From assembly GCA_004794785.1 (NCBI GenBank), contig SJOL01008492.1:799361-863360 (forward strand): 64,000 bases of DNA. The letters run 5' to 3'. The DNA comes from Opisthorchis felineus (Eukaryota; Platyhelminthes; Trematoda; Opisthorchiida; Opisthorchiidae). A program made the translations under genes and the position numbers. Positions 13,201 through 27,800 of the stretch are shown piece after piece (the first letter of the stretch is position 1; every line of letters begins with the position of its first letter). The notes beneath the pieces were generated by a model. The model was not told where the DNA came from. It did not search any database and saw only the letters and a program-made list of their open reading frames with translations.

Positions 13201-15714
13201 ACTCTGTTTTCAACAGAGTGGGAGACAGTTGGATTTGCGATTAGTTTGTATGCCAGCGGGCATCTACCAGGCCTCATAGGGGTGCGGCATCTACCCAGCA
13301 TTGCTTCATTGACTATAGATGGGTAAGACTTCGAGCATTTTATATGTCGGACACTACACGATGAATCAAACAGCGTGGTTCTCATATTCATCACGCAGCT
13401 ATTTGAAATTAGTTTTATACTGTGCCGATCTGATACCCGCCTAAAATATAGCCCTAAACGGAAAGGTGCAGTTGTGTATAATGGCGAGGTAGGTTGCAGT
13501 AACCTGGGTTGGTACTATTGACTGAAGCTTGAACCTCAGTTCTCGTGCATCCTTCGGGTTGCATGGCAGCTATGCACCGAAAGGACGCCATAGCTGAAAG
13601 TTCGAATCCGCCCCGTACGGTGGACTTTCTGTGGCATGCTCCAGGTACATTAAGATAAAGCGTTGTCTGGCGTGACGAGGTTGCGCCGCACCCCTAGGCA
13701 TACGGTTAGACGTGTTGAAAGCAACGTATGAATGTAGCACCCAACTCCGTGTACACACCAGCGGCAGAAGCACACGTTGATGTTTTGGTGGGCAGTGTAG
13801 AAGAAAAACGTATTTTTCTCTTTCGAAAAGCCTAGATCCGACGTTTTTGCATGTGGAAAACCATCTTCCTCCCAGCCGGAACGCATGCTAATTGCCCAAA
13901 CGAAGAACATTTCCAAGGTTAGAACAATTGTATATGGTCCCGAGAATGTTCTCTCCTGGATGATTCTTAATCCACCACCAACTCAAACGCCTGATTCGAC
14001 CAGTTATGTTAAGTTTGTTAGAGTAGCCTCCTCCAGCAGGTAAAATTTAGGTGTATGTCGGCGTGTTGGTATAGTTGATCATTTGGGGGACTATGCAAGT
14101 TACAGGGAACCTGATCGAATCGAGGAGTCCGAATTCACTTAGCTCAGACGTAAAGACTAGACCCTCGGTTCCGTAGCTTCCTTTGGTTAGCTGCCACACA
14201 ACCAGAAGGCCCAAATATTCGATGACAGCAACTGAAACAGGCCACGTTAAGTACGGTTATCCCACGCACAAAAAAGTTTTCGAGAAAAGCTTGTTGGCCT
14301 ATGAAAAACAATTTTTCGACGGCGAGCATTTACCTTCATATCTCTCTCTGAATACGTGGCACTGTTTCATACCCAGGATAAAGGCACGAAACTGATGTAC
14401 CAGGAAGGAGTAGTTTAAACAGAATAGCCAACGAAAGGTCATCCTATGCCGCGTCCGATGTCTCAGGTAATCAGAATAGGTACAACTTCGGTTCCTTCCT
14501 TCATCTACCAGAATCATGCTACTGCATAAGAACCCAAATTATTCCACAGAGAGCCAAAGATCACCACCACACGTAATAATCAGGCAAAGAACACGCACAC
14601 AGCCAAACCACTTCCACCTGTGTTGGTTAGCCACATGCGGTGAGGTAGTTGAACAATCACTCCGCCAATATTCAGTGTTCCAGGTGCCGTTTTGCAGAGT
14701 ACGTTCGGACCGAATTAGCATGATTTGGTCAGAACGTGCAAAAAACAGTCGGGGATGGATGTGTGTGTGGGTAGGAGGTGGGGCTAAAAAACAAGCTACG
14801 TTAACAGGCTCACTCTCAGGACCGGGCTTGAAAACAGGCCATGTTGCGGCAAGTAATCAAGCACAAGCCGTGTTCTGGATACAGGTGTTTTCGAGGAACA
14901 TTGGAATTCGCAGTGTGCCCCACCATACGATTCATATCTCTCTTATGCACATACATATACTGAACGAGATTATTATGAAGATACGACCTTATAAGACATC
15001 AGCAGTTCGGAGATCTAGGGAAATTCGTAAGAACCGTTCAGCCAAAACGAGCTACGAGCAGAAACTGTTGAAAAGAGCTTATGAAGAATTGTAGGCTTTG
15101 GTTCCTCCCGAAAAGGATTGTTCGCTGCGCCCTCACACTTTCTACATAAGTGAGAGATATTTCCACATCAGTGGTGAAAATATTGGGGGATAGAAAATGG
15201 GCCTCGTTTGGGGTGATATTCATTCGAAGGAGGACGGTTGACGGTATCCTACTTTCCCTATATTTAATTCGAACAGTTTTCATGTCGAGCAGTAGTCTCT
15301 TAAGTTACTCCACGGGGTTTCGCTAGGCTCAATGACAGTTTAACTTGGCAACAACAACAGCAACAACGAAACGCTGCTAAAACCAGTGACCAGTTCAGAG
15401 ACGCTAGGAGCTCGAGGACCAACGAATTATTCAGAATTCGAGCCTCGAAAGTCTTGGATAGTACTCAGATACGAGCAGGTGGTCTTGTAGCTAAAGTTCA
15501 TAGAAAAACAAATCTTAAGGTATCAAATGGCTTGCACAGGAGAGTCAAATTATTCAAGACACGGCCCTGAAAACGAAACCTGATAAAACTCTGTAAAGGT
15601 AGTTTGTATGGAAAAGAGTGAATCGCGGAACAGGGCACGAACGGCAAGTGTTTACAGAGGTTCATTTCAGAGATGTACACAAAATATACAGGGTTGATTG
15701 TGCGTCACTAGTTT
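10294..15714. other. Intergenic region between two convergent genes
   Basis: This lies between the 3' ends of the intronless gene (plus) and PPWD1 (minus). The longest open frame (14516..15094, plus, up to 192 codons) has no recognisable motif, biased composition or splice context, and is of a length expected by chance in a window this size. No SINE or retroelement remnant was noticed. Confidence 0.5.
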
Positions 15715-15876
15715 TCAAATACCAGCTCCGAGGTCCTTGATAGTGACGCTAATGATATTGACATCCTCCAGTGGCTTATCATTTTTCGCATGCGTTTTGA
15801 TGTTAGATATCTTCTGTACGACCTCCATGCCTTTGACCACTCGACCAAATACAGTATGTTTATTGTCTAACCAAGG
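15715..15876 (-). CDS. PPWD1: PPWD1 exon 13 (terminal)
   Basis: Follows a CTGTTTCAG acceptor and encodes residues 619-671 and the TGA stop. It begins [20 protein letters not shown], the cyclophilin segment with the conserved Trp and His of the active site. The protein ends KDLGAGI. Confidence 0.93.
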   Translation of the reverse strand, partial: PWLDNKHTVFGRVVKGMEVVQKISNIKTHAKNDKPLEDVNIISVTIKDLGAGI

Positions 15877-18800
15877 CTGAAACAGATCGGATAATAGCGA
15901 GGTAAGATCAGTTTTGACCACGATAGAAACAAAGCGATACAAGGTATTTCGCGCTGAAAAAACGATCTTACTAAGTGACATGACCATATAACAAGATTGT
16001 TGGATGGACGGTCTCTCAAAGGCCTAGATGATATCCGAAAGGAAGATGGGAAACGAAAAGGACTTACCGTGGGTGCGACCGTGATGAAGAATTGCGAGCC
16101 GTTTGTGTTGGGTCCGGCATTAGCCATGCTGACAGTATAAGGCCGGTCGTGTCGCAGACTAGGATGAAATTCATCCTCAAATTCTCCACCCCAGATCGAC
16201 TTGCCTCCAGTGCCGGTGCCTACATAGAGATGACCGATTAAATTGAATACAGTGGTTACAGATTATTTAGGCTTTCTTAAGATCAGTACAAACAGCTCAG
16301 CACTTGAAAGCGACCGGAAACACACGGAGACTTTTAGACCAGAGGCACATTACCAGTTTACCGGAAGCTAAGCGACTTGTAGCGGTTAGTCACTAGATCA
16401 CGCATCACAAACACTCAAATCACGTAACAATTCCTTTCCCACTTGCAGCCTTAGTCGACATGTACACTACAATTTCCCATCCATTTTTGTTTACGCGGCT
16501 ACCACCTGCGTCACGCGCCAGGCTTACGAACTTCAACCACATCAGGTCAAGTTGTACTCATGTTCGTGCAATTATCAAACACGAATGGACACCCTCTCTT
16601 CACACTGCCCAAACACACACGCTCGCGCGCACAGGACAGGAAGTCGACCGAGCTCCGCAAGTCTCCACGGGCAACTACGGAACACGTGTTGCAGAGAAGA
16701 CACGTCCCGCATCCGGAACTTTACTCAGTAAATCTCAACAGTTGTCCTCACTTTTTGGCTTATTCCCTTCTTGCATTGTATTTATTTTTATCAAGTGCAC
16801 ATAACTTTTGTAATCATCATCATTCTGGTAAAACAGACATTTGCTAGTGCTTGTCACCTGATAATCAACCTAATTACGTTACAACCAGATCACGAACAGA
16901 CTCACGATACACGACTGAAAGATAAACTGCACTCAACAAATAAGAACCTGGAGACCCTATTACGTAGAACCACCAAAGCTCTGGTTTTCCTATAACTACT
17001 TAAAACTGTTGAGAGATGTCTTTCAGCTGTAGCACTCTTTCGGTGCCTAATTGTCATGCCACCAGAAGGAAGCATGAGGGCTGGGATACTACCAAGTTGC
17101 CCAAGCCTAGACAGGGGAAGTCGAGAGACGGAGGCCGGGTTCGAACCACGGACCTTCCGGTCAGTAAATTCGGGCTCTAACCACTGAGCCATCTCGCCCC
17201 ACCCCCCTAAAAAAGCATAGGCGAAGAATGGCCAGAAGCATCTGATAACCGCAACTAGTTAGAAGGTGAGTCAACTGATTTTAGGAGAGACGCTGCAACA
17301 CAAGGGTCGAACGTTGAGCCTGAAGAAGGCTGATTGATGGTCCAAAACACGAGTATTTCCAACCTATCTGATCATTCCTAGACGAATTCTACATCTACAC
17401 TGCAGTCACTGTTGATCAAGCTGCTAGTGATGCACAGATAGCGCTCAGAACTCCGGCAATCCACGTTTTAGACTTCTCAATGTTCATAGCACTTATACCT
17501 TGTCGAATTTGTACATCTTACAACCTGAACGAACATGATGTAACGGGTACTAGCAGAAAATGAGTAACACGTCAAGGTCATTCTCCAGACCCACTTCCTT
17601 TAGCTACGCTGAAGTTCCAGTGAGAGAGTCACACCATCAACCAGAACATTGAGTGAAGCGGGTATCATTATAAGTAACAACTTGAAAAATTCGAAAATAA
17701 CATGAGTGGGACTGAAACAGGTCGCTGTAATAAGATTTTTTCAACCCTCTGTGTAGGTCAGTTAAGCCAAGGGACTCACCCAGTGGGCAACCAGTCTGAA
17801 TCATGAAGCCTTTGATAACACGATGAAAAATGTGTCCATTGTAGTAGCCCGCCCTCGAATGCCCAACAAAGTTTTCGACTGTCCTCGGGCACTCCCGCGG
17901 AAATAGACGAATGTGAATATCCCCAAGGGTCGTATGCAATATGGCACTACCCGCCAGGCGTGAAGCGGCTGTGGCTGAATCACGGGTGGCAGCCAGAACT
18001 TCCTCCTTCGTGGGTTTCTCGTTGAATATGTCCCGTTCCGCTGCCGAACCGGGAGTCACACTGTCACCACTAAAAAACAGGATAGCTGTTTGATACGGAC
18101 CATCTCGTACATAACAGAAGAGTAAATAGATTAACGAGCTTGAAAGTGACCAAGAAGATACAAATGCAAAACAAGTCTGATTTTAACCATTAGACTTGAT
18201 GCGTATGTGATTGTTAAGGTGTTCAGCAGATTGGCTAAATCATGTTGGCACTGTTCGTCTGTGGGCTTGCTTACTGCACCACAAAAAATATATGCGACCT
18301 GCCGAAATGCCATAGAAGACTTCTGCAGCTTTATTCTTCTGGACTAGGACAGTAACTTATAAAAATCGTGTGAAGTGAAGAATTCATTGAGGAACACACA
18401 TGATAGCAGAACAGAAGCGCACGGACAGTGGTTTGCAAACCTCGATAAGTATCACAAGTTGGAATATTTTGCATGACCTGAGTGGTCAACTTACAGATCG
18501 ACCAATAACCACACATGATACCCTAATTCCGAACCACAACCCCTGAGCGAACCGCTTGTTTGATAAAAGTAAAACGAACAATTCCAGTTATTCACGTACC
18601 TCTTAACAACAATAGACCTGAGCATGAACTCTGGCAGACATCTGTAACATGTAAAATTCTAACAGTACATGGAATCGACTAGCGTCGCTTACCACCTGTG
18701 AGACAAATCTTTGAACCAATTAAAAAAAGCACCTTAGATGACAGTAAAGTTTCCTGTTGACGGATAAACCAACCAATCAGCAATGTCATCAGGAATGTGT

Positions 18801-21800
18801 GCAACGTTTAGCGCAGAAATAGACGGAAGCCATGTTTGCTATACCGAGTCAGCACTTACTCTGCTTTAATATCATGTGGCTCACGGTTCGTAAACAAATA
18901 AATTCGGTTCTTCTTGAACGCCGTACATACTAACACGGGCTGTTGAGCCTGGACGGCGGCGGTTGTGGAGGTACTGGAACTGTGGTGGTCCTCAGTTGCC
19001 ATGGCCAGCATTTCCAAACTGGGGGTACACAAAGACGTCCCAGATCCAACTCCAGGTGTGACACTTGAAGTAAACATGCTCCGAGGAGGTATGAAAGCGA
19101 GTTGGAGAAACCGAAGGTTTTCTGGACCCCCCAGACTGCGAACCACGCAGTTGGTGACAACATTGACCACCTTGATTCCAAGCAGAGTTGCATACGCGAG
19201 GAAAAAACCTGATTCGTCGAACACTAAGTTGAAGAAAAGATTTTAAACGTAATTTGAATAGGATATAAAACAGGAAAGAGAAACTCGACTGTGAGCGAAA
19301 TGCTCGTTGAGTTGCCAGCCAACCAATGAGGAAAGTCCCCATGTTAACAATAAGGTTCACCTGATAATAACGCGGCGAGAGTAGATGGATACGCTGCACA
19401 GTCAGTAACAAATATTAACTTACCCAGATTACAACTATGCCTGAATTCAGAACGATCCAATTCTTTCTCTTGTGCCAACCGGCGACCAAATTCCATGCTT
19501 GGGAGTATTTGCTTCGCCTAAGATGAATTAACAGTTAGTTGAGGTGAACTAACAAAAGGAATGAAAATAGACACTTAGCATGAGTGCAAAAAGAGAATAA
19601 TACCCTGTAAGCGTTGGCTTTGGAAATGTGAAAAGTGGGAAACTCGCCGTGAACCCCGAGCTACTTATTAATTTCTCAGAAAATTGCTCCCTGATCGCCC
19701 GACAAAACCATTGAAATGTACAGTTTGATGGCGAGGTGAGAAAATTGGGAAGCTATGAATACCAAGCACTTTAAAACGAAACGAAATCCAAGGCGGGTGA
19801 CGAGTTTGCTGGCTTCAGATCATCAATCGTCAGGCACACAGTTGCTACCTAATTTGTAGGTTTAAGGTTCAAAGAGCTGCAGGGTTACCCGAGGCTAGAC
19901 AGGACCAATAGAGATGCTATCATTCAGCTGTAGCACCCTTTCGGTGCCTGACTGCCATGCCACCAGAAGGAAGCATGAGGGCTGGGATACTACCAAGTTG
20001 CCCAAGCCTAGACAGGGGAAGTCGAGAGGCGGAGGTCGGGTTCAAACCACGGAAACTTCCAGTCAGAAATTCGCGCTCTAACCACTGATCCATCTCGCCG
20101 TATGAATTGCATTGGACCAGAGGACCCTTCGACCAATGTCCACAAGACTGAATCTCTCGTCATCGATCTGGCAATAATGTCCAATCTGATCATACCGAGA
20201 GGAATAGTTCGACTTTGAGCACACAATGGACATTCACAAGTGCTGTTGACACCAGCCAAATACATACATTGGAAGGGGAAAGATGAGAACTGTTCATCCT
20301 AAAAACAACGGTACCAAGATTAGTGACGTTGTTTGAATACACCAGAATCCGATTATTCCTGGCTAGTCCACAGTCACAGGTTTTGGGAGACATTTTCTGT
20401 TCACCGTAACGTGTGCAATTAAGATGCCGTCTGCAGAGCCGTTCATTAATATTTCAACACAGCCTAGCACATACTTTAGGTAGCACGAGAGCGACGAGAA
20501 AAATAAGGTTGGAGTAAAAGTAAAAGGACAAGGGCGAATTCAGCCTAATAGTTTCGAATGGGCAATCTAAAATCCAACCTGTTGTAGCTTGGAATACTGC
20601 TCCAGACTTTCGTCATAGATCCGAATAAGCTTGCCGGTGGAAAAACGGAAAAGTCGGACCTGAAAAACGAACGAACGAACGAAAAATACATTGCAAGGAA
20701 GAGGATGAGAGTCAAACATAAAATTTCGTGTGCGAAAGATCAAAAGAACAAACAATTGAATTGGGATCACAGTAACGAAGTTACCAGTTTAGTTGATTAT
20801 GTTTCTCCGTGAAACGAGTGCATGATTTTTATAGGATGTTGGAGGCAAATGTAAACCAGCACAAGAGAAAAATCTAAATATATGCTTGCGCTAAAATTGA
20901 CTTTTGTCACCCCACCCGGTGTGCGCCTACCTTCCGGTCCGCACCGAGCACAGCCAACGTTTGTCCATTTGAAGAAACTGTCATATTGATCGCATGGGTC
21001 TTGTTCCCAAGTAAACAGTACAAATCAGTATCTGACTTGAAGCTCCACTCAACTGTGCGAGGAATCCCATAGTTCTCGCTTGGTCCGGCCCAATATTCTA
21101 GCATGCCGTCGGAATCAGCACTGACAACGCAACCGAATATAGGATTAAACTGTAGGGGTGAGGCGAGGGAAAGAAACAACTTATTAGTGTACAGTTACAG
21201 ATGTCACCAGCGTATCATTGCAGGGGAACACAATTTGTTTGCCATAAATTATGCTTGCGGAAGTTGCCACTGTATGTGAGTACTTGCGAAACTTGGCATC
21301 CATGATCGGACTACATTCGGAAGCTTGGGGCTTTTTAACTAATCATGCCCTCGACAATTTTGGCTATATCCAATGACGAGGCTATTGTAAAATAGCACGC
21401 CCGGTTCAGTTCCCTCAACGACGTTTACAGTGGCTTAGACACATGTTACACAAGAACCATGCAGAAGTCCAAAAAACACTGGCCACTACTGCATGTCCAG
21501 GATTGTGTTGTCGCCCAGGGCAACTAACGACTTGGCCCGGTAAAATCAAACAAGCGATGGGGCAACTTGATCTGCCCTACCCATCTCTGGAACCAACATA
21601 AAACCGCGATCTGTACAGATCTGGTAACCGACTACCGGTCACTGAAGTTTACTAATCAAGTTTCAGGTGATAATCACCTTAAACGAAAGTAGGTGAGTGA
21701 TTTTGTCAGCTACGACAAAAACGGACAGAATAGTATTCTTCAGAATTAGCTGAATGTTTTGGATCAAGAAGTACGAGGACTGCAAACAGCGGAGCTATAT

Positions 21801-24800
21801 GTGAGGTCACTTCGCCGGAGAATACAACGATTGCCTTATCAAGATAGTCCGTGAATGTTCTATGTTGATCACGACTATTTCGGTGTTTCTGAGCTGGAAA
21901 ACTTCTGAAACAGTTCTTGTGCAGAGACGGATAAAGAGAATGTGTCAAGTTCATTTTTGAAGCGTGTAATTCTGAGAAGCGAAACCTGCTCTGAGTTAAT
22001 ATTTAGTAGTTCTCGGAATGGGAGAATTTCGGCCGGACCCTGTCATGCATCAGTGCTGGGGTTTCCATCTGTTTTCGTGACTGATGATTGCAAGAACCTA
22101 TTACCACTAGAATCTACTTAGGTAGAGATGACTCACATCGCCAGACCTGTGCAATGTCAAGTCCGAGAGTTATGTTGATACCATACGTTGGTAGTTGCTT
22201 TAATTTGATTTACAAACGGCAAATGACCGCGAATCAGGTTATAACGATGTTCAAGTACATATAGTACGAAGGAGAGGCAAGTTTTAATTCGTTATGACCA
22301 TCGTTTTTCCAGTAACATGATTGCATTCCGTGTGCTAGGTTGTGGAAATGAATCGACTGCTGTATAACGAGTATTCTCGCATCCAAACGATTACCGTGGG
22401 TAATGCGCAGCAGTGCACGCCAATTGGCGTTCAGCCAGACCGGGACACTAGAAACTTCAGTGATGAAAATATGGAAATATTGAAGTATGAAAGTATAGTC
22501 TACACTGGATCGGATATAAAGATCTTCAGCTTGAATATGAAACGGCCGTAATCCCCTCTGCAACTAACCTAAGTAACAGTAAATCGAAATATAAGTCAAG
22601 ATGAATTGAAGTACGAAAAGTCGGACCCTGTAAGCGTGTCACCAGCCGAATAACGGAAAAGCGGTATAACTCAAAAGTGCGAATCAAAAACTTACAATGA
22701 TGCACTCTACAGGGCTCTCATGCAAACGATCCATTGTGTGCAGCAGATCGTTTTTACTCCTGGCATCGTAGATACGGATCTTGGGACTGCCCTGGTCCGA
22801 GCTACCAATGGGCATAACAAACAAGAGATATTAACCAAGTATAGTTTGATGCAGTGCGTGCGATCATAGTCGTCCTACCAGTCAATGAACGGCCACAATT
22901 CAATCTCTTATTCGATTGGCAGTCCAGGTTTGTCGTTTAAAGTTAAGTCAACCATTGCCAGTAACGGAACAAGCAGTTCATTAGCAGAGGTAGGGCAAGG
23001 TAACCGTTCATCCTGAGAGAAATGTTCGGTAGTCTCACGATACAGGTAGAGCGCTTCAGTTCATACCTCTATTCTCTGTGGTGGCTGAGTGAAGCAATGT
23101 ATTGCCTAATCAAAGTAGTTTGGATGCATTTTACTTGCACATACGGTAAACTTGGTCCATCGTTGTCAGAGTTCATCATCTTAAAAATAAGATGCCAATG
23201 GCCATCATCTATGCACATGGATGCATTCCGTGTGTTGGTGTTGGCACACGTGCAAATTACTACGGTTGGTTCGGCAAGTCACTGTCTTATGGAAACGGTC
23301 ACCGGTGCGGCAACCCAGAAGCCGCATTGCGTGCAAATCTGAAGAACCTGAACGCCAGTAGATGGCCCGGTTGGAAATACCAGTGCGTGCGTGGGGACGT
23401 GGCACTGGGCCCACATTGTCATGAGCCCAAAAGCGAAGTTATCAAGCCCACTGTGACGAGGCCTGTCCAAATGTGATCAAGCCGCACGGAGCATTCTCTG
23501 GATAGCACGACAGCTGCGTGTCGGTTTGGCAGACCAAACTAGGTAGGAAGGTCTCACCCGCCGCGCTGGTTAGGCGGATGGCGACACACGAGTGACATGA
23601 TCGATGCGTCTGTTTCGTAAAACAAGGTTTCTGCAGCCGTGGCCGTAGCTGGGACTGATGAGAGTGATGAGAGTGATGAGAGAAACGCCGGAAAGGGGGT
23701 CGAGCACCCAGGGTTAGCCGATTCTTTCTCAAACTGGGCAACCGGGTATGCACAGTGAAGATGCGTGGATAACGCGGTTGCGGTGCCAGTGTGGCTGCAC
23801 GTTGGTTCAATATAGTTGTTGATGGAGTGCAGCCAATAACGGAACTTCCGGCGGAATATCGATGCGCCGGTAGAGTAGATAGCACGGACAAGACGTTCCT
23901 ACGGGAGATTTTGTGTGGGCTTTCACATAAAGCAGACTGAAAACCCAAAAGGAATATTCGGAAAAATTTCAGCAATGTAACGCTAAACAGTATGCACTAC
24001 AATACTATGCGGAAACGCTGAATCTGAAGGTTTGTTACTCTGCATCGTTTGCAGCTATCGCAATGGGACAGTCTGGAAAACTGACAGACTTTCTACGCAG
24101 TTTCTCAGACAACAAGGGACGCATTTTCGACCCTGTTAACTGATACGACCAGTTTATACCTTAATATGGAGATTTGCGCAACTGGGTTGCTGGCCCGGTA
24201 CAAGCCATACCGCTACACGCCTTCCTACGTGAAACATAAGGCTAAATTGATTGTTTGAACTGATATTCCGGTATCGAAATCATTGGATCTTTTTTTCCCT
24301 TCGGATAATTGGAGCGTAAGGTACTGTTGTTAATGTCCAGCTGATATTCTTAGTGGCCTTAACATAAAAGCGCCTGCTACAACACCAAGTAATTCCATAA
24401 CCGGTAGAAACAAGTCCCAAAAGGATGGGTTTTACCACACTAGGTCGGCGGAAGGTATCTTGGCTGGCTAGAATCAGATCCTATGGACTATTTTCTTTGC
24501 GATATTTGAAGCAGTATACCTGCGGTAATGAACCAAGAAACGTTTCAAAGTTATAACCGAACATGCAGACGCATTTGGAGGAAATGGCGAATAGCTCCTC
24601 TAAACGTACGCTTTGTGATGGTAGAATACTGTGGTCGTTCTGATTATGTACATTATTAAGATTAAGCAAGTACCAGCATCGTATATTATACGATGCTACG
24701 ACATATACGATACATACGATTAGTATACAATTTTGGCTAAGATTTTCGGATACAGAAGGTCAAAAGAAGTATTCCAGGAGAAGCTAATATAATGAGTGGC

Positions 24801-27800
24801 CGCACGATATGGAGGGTGAAGTGAGTTAGATGCTATTTTCACAATGAAATCTAGCGCCCCGATGGTGCTCCTAGGAGGTTAGTCAAAGTTCCAATTGAAC
24901 TGCCTTTTGTTTGAATGGCAGTCGGACATCGAGTTAGCAAACAGAGGACTACCGATTGAGCTGCTTACGCCCAGTCAAACTGAATGGCCACAAGCTGCAC
25001 ATTTTCCCTCTGAGTCGGTTTCTAAGCGAACCGACGGCTGCAGCAACGTAATCTAAATTAGATGGAACTCTAAGCATACGTTGGTTTTCGGCTCCCTATT
25101 GAGTATAGTGTGCGAAACGCCGATGTGGTTCTCAGTTCTCACTTTTTCTAAACCCGTTCAGATTTCAAGGCAACACGCAATGGATCTTTATTTACTGGAT
25201 TTACGGTCAACGTCGATTTGGTACATACGCTGCATGCTGAGAAATCGCGGTACACCCATGAAGCCACCTTATTGATACAAATGGTAGGTTCAATTCCACA
25301 TGGGTGATGCCTAATGGTCACAATCGCAGTGTCTGTTCTTCATTAGTAATCATGCTCCAAATACGAGCAAAATATTACCTGATTTGAGTAGACTTTGGTA
25401 GTGTTATTGCTGACGGATAGGGGAATCGTTTATGCATTCAGAGCTGTCGGAATAAGCACCAGAAGCATCACAGCGAAATCTGCTGTATGGGTTTCCTGGC
25501 TTATAATTCTGGCTAGCGATAGAAGTTTGTGTTGCATTGTACCGCTTCGAACGCTCTTACCAACCAACTTATCACGGTTCAGAGACTGTACAGGCGTGTT
25601 AGTTAACCAACGTACCCAATACAGTTACTAAGTCGTCCTTCGAGATCCTAAGTAAACCAATCATATCGCTGAACACGTTTCCCAGTTGAAGAGTGATAAT
25701 TCAGGTGCATGTAGTGTGTGCAGCGGGTGCTAACAGGCTTGACTCGACGCTGGGATCCAAATCCCAGCATGGCCTGCTGTATGGCACTGCTGATCGAGTT
25801 GGTACGAGTCGCGTGGACGCCCCGATTCGGCGTAAACCAACCAGAATAGTCTTCCTAGGATAGGAAGACTACTGGAACGAGTGTCCGACACAAAATCACA
25901 ACGCACACGGTTGACTCAGAGAGAATGACAACCAGTCCGAACTTGATCAGTTTTGGTGTCCAGCCACAACAGGTATTAAGGAATGGAAAACTTTCGAGGC
26001 CCATTTTCAGAAATGTTTGCAAGGCAGCATGAACTTCATCATCACAGTTTCCAACGTCCAATACAGTACTCGTCGTTTCATATATGCTGCAAATGTTCGA
26101 AGATGCCTTATCATCAAAAAAGGATGCGCCCTGAAGGAGGCGCAAACAAAGAATTCACCGGAAATCCAATTTCAGAAATTGTTAAAAGACTACCTTCCAA
26201 CAGGACGCGACCATACCCATCTAGGTTGATGCCTACGGAGCACTGTCCGCAACCACGAGTGCTGCAGATAACAGTATTTTCATCACACCATCATGCCCTC
26301 CAACAAACGTAGGCTAATTTCCGTGGCCAGAAGAGAGCGATCTACTTTTTCAAGACCCTCTTCATAGAAGGGCCTATGTCACCTGGGGTGCGAAAAACTT
26401 GGGATAGGGAATCACATTTTCTTTCTTGAGAAGTGGCGCCTTCGACTATCTCATGTCCCTTTTAAAAGCCCACAATGCATAACGAAAGCACATGAAACAA
26501 ACTTACATGGCAAGAGTGGAAATTTCGTCCTTCGGAGTGTAGATGAAGCAGCATCCAGATGGGATAAAGTCAAGTTTCATCATGCTGATCATATCTGGGC
26601 AAACAAGTGAGGGGAAAAACGAAACTCGCAATCAAAATTTTATACTCTTCTTGAATAAGCCATGCACTCTTGCAAATTACTCGGCTCAGTAGAAGCAACC
26701 CATGTGTTAGCCTTGCAGCAACGGAAACACCGAATGTAACAGCTCGTACAAATGCATGATGGCTAGTGTCATCTAGTTGTGGATTGCTACTCATGAACTG
26801 AGCTTAAAGGAAGTGCAACGTTCTGATTGACGGAAGGTCGAATTAGTAAACAGTGCGTCCTCTTTATTATCTATAGCGAAAGGAGAAGTGATCTTCAACA
26901 AAAGCAAGACTCTCCCTGAACGGTGCTAAGGCCAGAAGGGGCGCCAAGGAAGCGTTATCGAACGGCATATTATCCTGATACATCAGAAAACCTCACCATA
27001 GGTGTTTGCAAGAAGCTCAGCTACCCTCTCTCATGATTGTTGCAAGAGACATGCTGTATCCTCACATAGAAGTCAGTGCGATAACAGTTATGTCAATAGG
27101 TAACTGAATGTAAAAAAATCGCCCAGATGTAACACCTTTTCGGTGCATAGCTGTTATGCCACCCGAAGGAAGCACGAGAGATGAGATACTCCCAGGTTGC
27201 CCAAGCCTATGCAGGATCAGTCGAGATGCAGAGGTTGGGTTCGAACCACGGACCTTCCTGTCAGTAAATTCGCGCTTTAATCACTGACCTATCTCGAGCT
27301 CAATGCATACTCAATCTGTCACTCCAAGTTCACTCATTCTTACGATACAGTCCGTTTCATTTCGAGACAGTGGTACTAAGAGCATCTAGGCAATGACATC
27401 CCGAAATAAGGACTGATATAGGAGTAAAGGTTGGAAGACAATGGCAAAGCGGAATAGAACCATTTGCTGGGGGTACACAGAAATCACATGCTAGCTTCTT
27501 ACAAACCCGTTTGGGAATTCAGCAAGCCAGGCGCTATCGTTATATCCTCTCCAATAAAAAAGTCCCGCGAAACTGCTGATCACCGTAACCGAAAGGCATT
27601 GTTCTGCAGTCAAAGATGACCCTAGCGTGTTAGGTGTCGAAGAACAAAGTCAATAAATGCGTTGTTCTTAGTAGCTAACATTTAAACGACTCAGGAATGA
27701 AAAAAGAACCGTCACTGTATCCTTTAAAATCTTAGAAGCCAACGCACGCGCAGCAGTTTGTTACTGTTCTGGTGATTCTCATGGTTGTGGTGAGTAATCT

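Noticed and set aside
14516..15094. 192-codon plus ORF
   Set aside because: No motif and mixed composition; an open frame of this length is expected by chance about once in a window of this size.
23442..23975. 177-codon minus ORF in PPWD1 intron 5
   Set aside because: It starts without recognisable family motifs, includes a low-complexity HSHHSHHSH run produced by a 9-bp tandem repeat (GATGAGAGT), and lies inside an intron with no splice context.
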